Source: CAIWHR01 sp963788185 (GTDB lineage: Bacteria > Pseudomonadota > Gammaproteobacteria > Burkholderiales > Casimicrobiaceae). Taken from it: a stretch of DNA of 64,000 bases. The position numbers and the translations under genes are program-made. Location: the NCBI GenBank assembly GCA_963788185.1, contig CAWBGE010000012.1, positions 62,001 to 126,000 on the forward strand, in the 5' to 3' direction. Below, piece after piece: positions 59,941 through 64,000 of the stretch; positions within the stretch are counted from its first letter, which is position 1; each line of letters starts with the position of its first letter. The notes beneath the pieces are model-generated. The model was not told the origin of the DNA, made no database searches, and saw only the letters and a program-made list of their open reading frames with translations.

Positions 59941-60381
59941 TCATCCCCACAGCGTGCCGAGCGGCAACGTCACGTCCAGCAACTTGTCGAAGAGCAGGTA
60001 GAGGAAGACTCCCAGCCCCAGCCCCGCCACCGCCAGCTTGAGCCAGGTGCCGCCGAAAAACCGGCCCAGCACCACGGTCATCAGCGCCGTGGACAGCGGG
60101 AAGCCGATCCGCTCGAACAGGAGCGCATAGGCGAACATCGCGGCAATCATGACCGCCGCACGAAAGAGACCACCCTCGGGCAACCCGGTCAGCGTTTCGG
60201 CGATGCTCTTCGGCCGCAGCAGCAGCCACAGCGCACAGCCGCCGGAGAAGACCGCCATCAGCAGCGGATATGCGCGCGGCCCAATCGGCTCGTATGAAAA
60301 CTGCGCCTCGTAGGTCCGGGCGACGGCCGCGTACCCGATGGTGAACAGCAGCCATGCGGCGGCGAAAATCCGGTCGATCAT
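59941..60381 (-). CDS. tctB: Tripartite tricarboxylate transporter, small membrane subunit TctB
   Basis: A 146-residue protein with four hydrophobic segments (IFAAAWLLFTIGYAAVA, YPLLMAVFSGGCALWLLL, AAVMIAAMFAYALLFERIGFPLSTALM, LAVAGLGLGVFLYLLFDKLLDVTLP). The GFPLSTALM and LFDKLLDVTLPLG stretches are typical of TctB. It pairs with TctA in the membrane. It lies between tctC and tctA. Confidence 0.92.
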   Translation of the reverse strand: MIDRIFAAAWLLFTIGYAAVARTYEAQFSYEPIGPRAYPLLMAVFSGGCALWLLLRPKSIAETLTGLPEGGLFRAAVMIAAMFAYALLFERIGFPLSTALMTVVLGRFFGGTWLKLAVAGLGLGVFLYLLFDKLLDVTLPLGTLWG

Positions 60382-60450
60382 CTGCTTCTCCTGCGGGCGG
60401 CCGATGTCGAACGGGGCAAGGCGTCGCTGCCTTGCCCCGTCGATCCGGGT

Positions 60451-61419
60451 CTATTTCTGGATCAGCCCGAATTCGCTGGCGAGCGCACGATAGTCGGCGA
60501 CGGTCTTCTTGATGTAGGCGTCGAGTTCCGGTCCGGTCAGGCTGAACGGGTACAGATCACGCTGGTCGCGCAGGGCGAGGAAGTCTTTCGAGGCCAGCAG
60601 CTTGTTGAACGAATCCAGCCAGAACTTGAACTCGGGCTCGGCAATCTTCGGCGCGACGTAGAAGCCGCGGATGATCGGCCAACTGAAATCGAAGCCGCCC
60701 TCCTTTGCCGTCGGAATGTTCGCCGCCTCGCCGGTCAAGCGCTTGTCGGCGTACACGGCCAGAATGCGTATCGTCCCCGCCTTGTGCTGCGGCAGGTCGG
60801 CGGAGATGTCGCCGCTGCCCACCTGGATGTGCCCCCCCAGCAGCGCGGTCGTCACCTCGCCGTTGCCTTCGAACGACACGTAACGCAGCGCCTTGGGTTC
60901 GACGCCGACCTTCTTCGACAGCGTCGCAACCTTCATCCAGTCCTGGCTGCCCACGGTGCCACCGCCACCGATCGCGATCTTGGTCGGATCGGCCTTGATC
61001 GCATTGAGCAGGTCCTTCAATGTCTTGTACGGCGAATCGGCGCGCACCGAAATACAGCCGTAGTCGGTGCCGATCGCCGCCAGCCAGCGAACGTCGTTCT
61101 CGGTCCACTTGCCGAACTTGCCCTGCGCGATGTTGAGCAGCGAGCCACCGGAAAAGGCGACGATCGCGTTGCCATCGGTGGGGCGCTGGCCGACGACGGC
61201 GTTCATCGCCACCGCACCCACGCCGCCCGGCATGTAGGTGATGCGCATCGGCGCCGGCAGCATCTTGGCTTCCTGCAAGCCCTGCTGGGCGAGCTTGCAG
61301 GTGAGATCGAAACCGCCGCCGGGCTTGGCACCGGCGATGCATTCCGGCTTGTCGGGCGCGGCCAACGACGTTGTCGCGAAGGCAGCAAGCGCCAGCGCAA
61401 GCAGTGTGCGTGCAATCAT
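60451..61419 (-). CDS. tctC: Tripartite tricarboxylate transporter, periplasmic binding protein TctC (Bug family)
   Basis: A 322-residue binding protein. The signal peptide is residues 1-21 (LLALALAAFATTSLA-A). The first ligand loop CIAGAKPGGGFDLTCKLAQQGL carries two cysteines that could form a disulfide, as in citrate-binding TctC. MPGGVGAVAMNAVVGQRPTDGNAIVAFSGGSLLNIAQG and IRGFYVAPKI are Bug-family signatures. It would deliver citrate-like tricarboxylates to TctAB; the neighbouring trans-aconitate methyltransferase agrees. The ATG follows GGAGGAAA. A TATAGT -10-like element lies 46 bp upstream (61465-61470) with only a weak -35. Confidence 0.95.
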   Translation of the reverse strand: MIARTLLALALAAFATTSLAAPDKPECIAGAKPGGGFDLTCKLAQQGLQEAKMLPAPMRITYMPGGVGAVAMNAVVGQRPTDGNAIVAFSGGSLLNIAQGKFGKWTENDVRWLAAIGTDYGCISVRADSPYKTLKDLLNAIKADPTKIAIGGGGTVGSQDWMKVATLSKKVGVEPKALRYVSFEGNGEVTTALLGGHIQVGSGDISADLPQHKAGTIRILAVYADKRLTGEAANIPTAKEGGFDFSWPIIRGFYVAPKIAEPEFKFWLDSFNKLLASKDFLALRDQRDLYPFSLTGPELDAYIKKTVADYRALASEFGLIQK

Positions 61420-61529
61420 GGTTTCCTCCAGGAAGCCCGCCAAAGGGTCGGGCCGGTGCGCGCGACTATAGCACCGCCATTTCCGCTGCAATTTGCGCCA
61501 ACGCAACCTGTCGACAACCGCGGATCCTG

Positions 61530-62915
61530 CTACTTCCCGATGCAGAACCGCGAGAAGATCGCGCCCAGTAGATCGTCGGCGGTGAACTCGCCGGTGATCG
61601 CCGCCAGCGCGTTCTGCGCCTCCCGCAACTCCTCGGCGAAGAGTTCCAGCGGGGGCGCTGCACTTTCGATGTGCATGGCAGCGGCAGCGAGGTGCCCCGC
61701 GGCCGCATCGAGCGCCGCCAGATGGCGCGCCCGCGCGAGAAAGCTGCCTTCCGGATCGTCGTGCCGCCCGACCGCGGCCAGCATCGCCTGTCGCAGCAGC
61801 GCGACCCCCGCCCCCGTCTTCGCCGACAGCCAGACGTGGTGGCGCGGCCGCACCTGCGGCGGCGACGGCGCGCGCAACTCCTCGCGCGGACCCTCCGCCG
61901 TGAGATCGATCTTGTTGTGCACGACGATGCGCGCCAGCGCTGCCGGCAGCTCGGCCAGGATCGCCGCATCCGCCGCCGAAATCTCCTCGGCGCAGTCCCG
62001 CGCGTCGACCATGACCAGCACCAGGTCGGCGTGGGCGACCGCGCCCCAGGCGCGCTCGATGCCGAGCGTCTCGACCGGATCGTCGGTCGGCCGCAGCCCC
62101 GCGGTGTCGATCACGGTCACGGGAACCCCGGCAAGCTCGACCTGCAAGCGCACGGTGTCGCGCGTGGTCCCGGCAAGTGGCGTGACGATGGCGACGTCCT
62201 CGCCCGCGAGTTGATTGAGCAGGCTCGACTTGCCGACGTTCGGCTGCCCGACGATGACCATCGTGAGCCCGTCCCGAAGCAGGGCACCCTGGCGGGCGCG
62301 GGAGTCGATGTCGGCGAGCGCCGTGCGTATCCGCGCAAGGCGCCCGGTGGCATCGGCGCGGCGCAGGAAATCGATGTCCTCTTCGGGAAAATCGAGCGTC
62401 GCCTCGGTCAGCGTCCGCAGCTCCACCAGCGCGTCGACCTCGTGCCGGATCGCGCGCGAGAAATCGCCGGAGAGGCTGCGTGCCGCAGCGCGCGCGGCCG
62501 TCGCCGTCGCAGCGTCGATGAGATCGGCCACGCCCTCGGCCTGCGCGAGGTCGAGCTTGCCATTAAGAAACGCGCGCTGCGTGAACTCCCCCGGCGCCGC
62601 GAGTTCCGCGCCGAGTTCCACGCAACGCTGAAGCAGCAGGCGCATGACCGCCGGGCCGCCGTGGCCCTGCAATTCGAGCACGTGCTCGCCGGTGTACGAG
62701 TGGGGGGCCGGGAAATGCAGCGCCAGCCCCTGGTCGAGTACGTCGCCATTGGCGGCGCGAAACGTCGCCAGCGTCGCCATCCGCGGTGCCAGCGGTCGGC
62801 CGATCAGCGCTTCGACGAGCGCCGGCACGCCGTCGCCCGAAAGGCGCACCACGCCGATGCCACCCCGCCCGGGGGGCGTGGCGATGGCCACGATGGTGTC
62901 GACTGGAGACCGCAT
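61530..62915 (-). CDS. mnmE: tRNA modification GTPase MnmE (TrmE)
   Basis: A 461-residue MnmE. The N-terminal folate-binding domain begins DTIVAIATPPGRGGIGVVRLSG. APGEFTQRAFLNGKLDLAQAEGVADLIDA follows; the G domain has VGQPNVGKSSLLN, GTTRD, DTAGLR and NKID; and the C-terminus is FSRFCIGK with the catalytic Cys. It acts with MnmG on wobble uridines. The ATG at 62915 is six bases after GGAG; an upstream GTG overlaps that site and is unlikely. It follows yidC by 46 bp. Confidence 0.98.
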   Translation of the reverse strand: MRSPVDTIVAIATPPGRGGIGVVRLSGDGVPALVEALIGRPLAPRMATLATFRAANGDVLDQGLALHFPAPHSYTGEHVLELQGHGGPAVMRLLLQRCVELGAELAAPGEFTQRAFLNGKLDLAQAEGVADLIDAATATAARAAARSLSGDFSRAIRHEVDALVELRTLTEATLDFPEEDIDFLRRADATGRLARIRTALADIDSRARQGALLRDGLTMVIVGQPNVGKSSLLNQLAGEDVAIVTPLAGTTRDTVRLQVELAGVPVTVIDTAGLRPTDDPVETLGIERAWGAVAHADLVLVMVDARDCAEEISAADAAILAELPAALARIVVHNKIDLTAEGPREELRAPSPPQVRPRHHVWLSAKTGAGVALLRQAMLAAVGRHDDPEGSFLARARHLAALDAAAGHLAAAAMHIESAAPPLELFAEELREAQNALAAITGEFTADDLLGAIFSRFCIGK

Positions 62916-62961
62916 CGTAGGCTCCACGCCGGCGCGCGAACCGCCGCGCGCCGCCGAATCG

Positions 62962-64000
62962 TCAGCGGCGCTTGGCCGCGTTGGCGGCCGCTTCCTTCTC
63001 GAGCAGGTAATTCATGTGCCACTGCTGGAAGATCTGGATGCAGTTGTTGATCAGCCAGTACAGCACGAGTCCCGCCGGGAAGAACACGAACATCACCGAA
63101 AAGGCGATGGGCATGATCTGCATTATCTTCGCCTGCATGGGGTCCGAGATCGGCGTCGGCGACAGCTTGACCTGCAGATACGCGGTGATCGCGTAGATCA
63201 CCGGCAGCACGTAGAAGGGGTCGGGCGCGGACAGGTCCTGGATCCAGCCGATCCACGGCGCGTGCCGCAGCTCGACCGCGGACAGCAGCACCCAGTACAG
63301 CGCGATGAAGACGGGGATCTGCACCAGGATCGGCAGGCAGCCGCCGAGCGGGTTGATCTTCTCCTGCTTGTACATCTCCATCATCTTGACCTGCAGCTGC
63401 TGCTTGTCGTTCGCGTACTGCTCCTGCAACGCCTTGAGCTTGGGCGCGATGAATTTCATCTTCGCCATCGATCGGGCGCTGGCGTGATTCAACGGATAGA
63501 ACGCGCTCTTGATGATGATGGTCATCGCCACGATCGCCCAGCCCCAGTTACCGATCAGGCCGTACAACCACTTCAGCAGCCAGAACAGCGGCGCCGCGAT
63601 GACGGTGAAGATGCCGTAGTCGACGACGAGGTCCAGACCCTTGGCGAGCTTCGCCAGCTGATCCTGGTCCTGCGGTCCGACGTACAGCGGCACATCGACG
63701 CGGCCGGTCGCGCCGGGGGCGATCGAGGGCGCTGCAACGATCACGCCGGCGGCATAGAGCCCGCCCTCCTGCTTCTTGGCGTAGAACTCGCGCTTGATCT
63801 TCTTTTCGTCGGACGGCAACCACGCGGTGACGAAGTAGTGCTCGACCATGCCCACCCAGCCGTTGTCGGCATTCCTGGTGTACGGCAGCTTGCGCGCCGG
63901 ATCCGTCGCGAGCTTGTCGAGTTCGCCGAACTCGACCTTCTTGTACTTGTCGGTCTCGTTGTAGATGACGGGGCCGGTATAGGCCACCGGCGCGAACGAG
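62962..64000 (-). CDS. yidC: Membrane protein insertase YidC (5' end outside window)
   Basis: The visible 346 C-terminal residues include the end of the periplasmic domain (ADNGWVGMVEHYFVTAWLPSDEKKIK) and the whole insertase core: the first core helix GIFTVIAAPLFWLLKWLYGLIGNWGWAIV, the cytoplasmic coiled region SARSMAKMKFIAPKLKALQEQYAND, then PILVQIPVFIALYWVLLSAVELRHAPWIGWIQDLSAPDPFYVLPVI and LFFPAGLVLYWLINN-type closing helices. YidC inserts and folds inner-membrane proteins, among them subunit c of the ATP synthase encoded in this window. The frame continues past the right edge, so the signal anchor is not visible. Confidence 0.97.
   Translation of the reverse strand, partial: SFAPVAYTGPVIYNETDKYKKVEFGELDKLATDPARKLPYTRNADNGWVGMVEHYFVTAWLPSDEKKIKREFYAKKQEGGLYAAGVIVAAPSIAPGATGRVDVPLYVGPQDQDQLAKLAKGLDLVVDYGIFTVIAAPLFWLLKWLYGLIGNWGWAIVAMTIIIKSAFYPLNHASARSMAKMKFIAPKLKALQEQYANDKQQLQVKMMEMYKQEKINPLGGCLPILVQIPVFIALYWVLLSAVELRHAPWIGWIQDLSAPDPFYVLPVIYAITAYLQVKLSPTPISDPMQAKIMQIMPIAFSVMFVFFPAGLVLYWLINNCIQIFQQWHMNYLLEKEAAANAAKRR

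Overview
The window is high-GC, densely coded bacterial chromosome. It most resembles a betaproteobacterium, probably Burkholderiales or a relative. Supporting signs are a TctA/TctB/TctC tripartite transporter with a Bug-type binding protein, a DUF2868/DUF3482 membrane-GTPase pair, a GTP-type PEP carboxykinase, and the gene order yidC-mnmE, mnmG-rsmG-parA-parB, atpIBEFHAGDC and glmU-glmS. That order is the classic neighbourhood of a proteobacterial chromosome origin, and two 16-bp parS-like palindromes lie beside mnmG. No dnaA or rpmH is visible, so the origin itself is not in view. The assignment rests on gene content and order only.

Layout. 1-5.3 kb: a carboxylate-uptake module (periplasmic binding protein, TtdA-like dehydratase alpha subunit, DASS transporter) transcribed leftward from a probable sigma54 promoter, opposite a PrpR-type sigma54 activator with an inverted-repeat operator between them. 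5.3-10.4 kb: leftward DUF3482 GTPase, DUF2868 membrane protein, Gfo/Idh oxidoreductase and aldo/keto reductase. 10.5-16.2 kb: CYTH-like protein, DJ-1/PfpI protein, a secreted sulfatase flanked by two 127-bp copies of one repeat, a possible c-type haem remnant, and an oxidoreductase pseudogene. 16.4-20.8 kb: glmU-glmS followed by a RelA/SpoT-domain synthetase. 20.9-25.2 kb: a rightward set of ParA-like ATPase, phosphotransferase, enolase-like protein and ClpX-like AAA+ protein. The last three overlap by ATGA and most carry altered key motifs; this is the most unusual locus here. 25.2-29.0 kb: HAD phosphatase, glpD and a divergent FAD oxidoreductase.

29.0-35.8 kb: a rightward eight-gene operon with two ATC-hydrolase-family proteins bracketing a complete branched-chain-type ABC importer and ending in an M20 amidohydrolase. 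It looks like an uptake and ring-opening pathway for a cyclic amide or thiazoline substrate. 35.9-38.5 kb: MaoC-phosphotransacetylase fusion plus acetate kinase (acyl-CoA to acyl-phosphate to ATP). 38.6-45.8 kb: complete F1Fo ATP synthase operon, with a palindromic repeat between atpG and atpD and a good sigma70-type promoter upstream of atpI.

45.9-48.0 kb: MoaD/ThiS-like protein with a BNR-repeat protein, and a peroxiredoxin. 48.1-52.4 kb: mnmG-rsmG-parA-parB. 52.5-62.9 kb: TSUP transporter between two parS sites, PfkB kinase, GTP PEP carboxykinase, Tam-like methyltransferase, AbrB-family membrane protein, tctCBA and mnmE. 63-64 kb: the 3' part of yidC. Transfer RNA, ribosomal RNA, CRISPR arrays, integrases and complete insertion sequences were looked for by eye and not seen. 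Small mobile-type repeats are present: GGGGACAGACCACG-ended elements, and REP-like hairpins between convergent genes.
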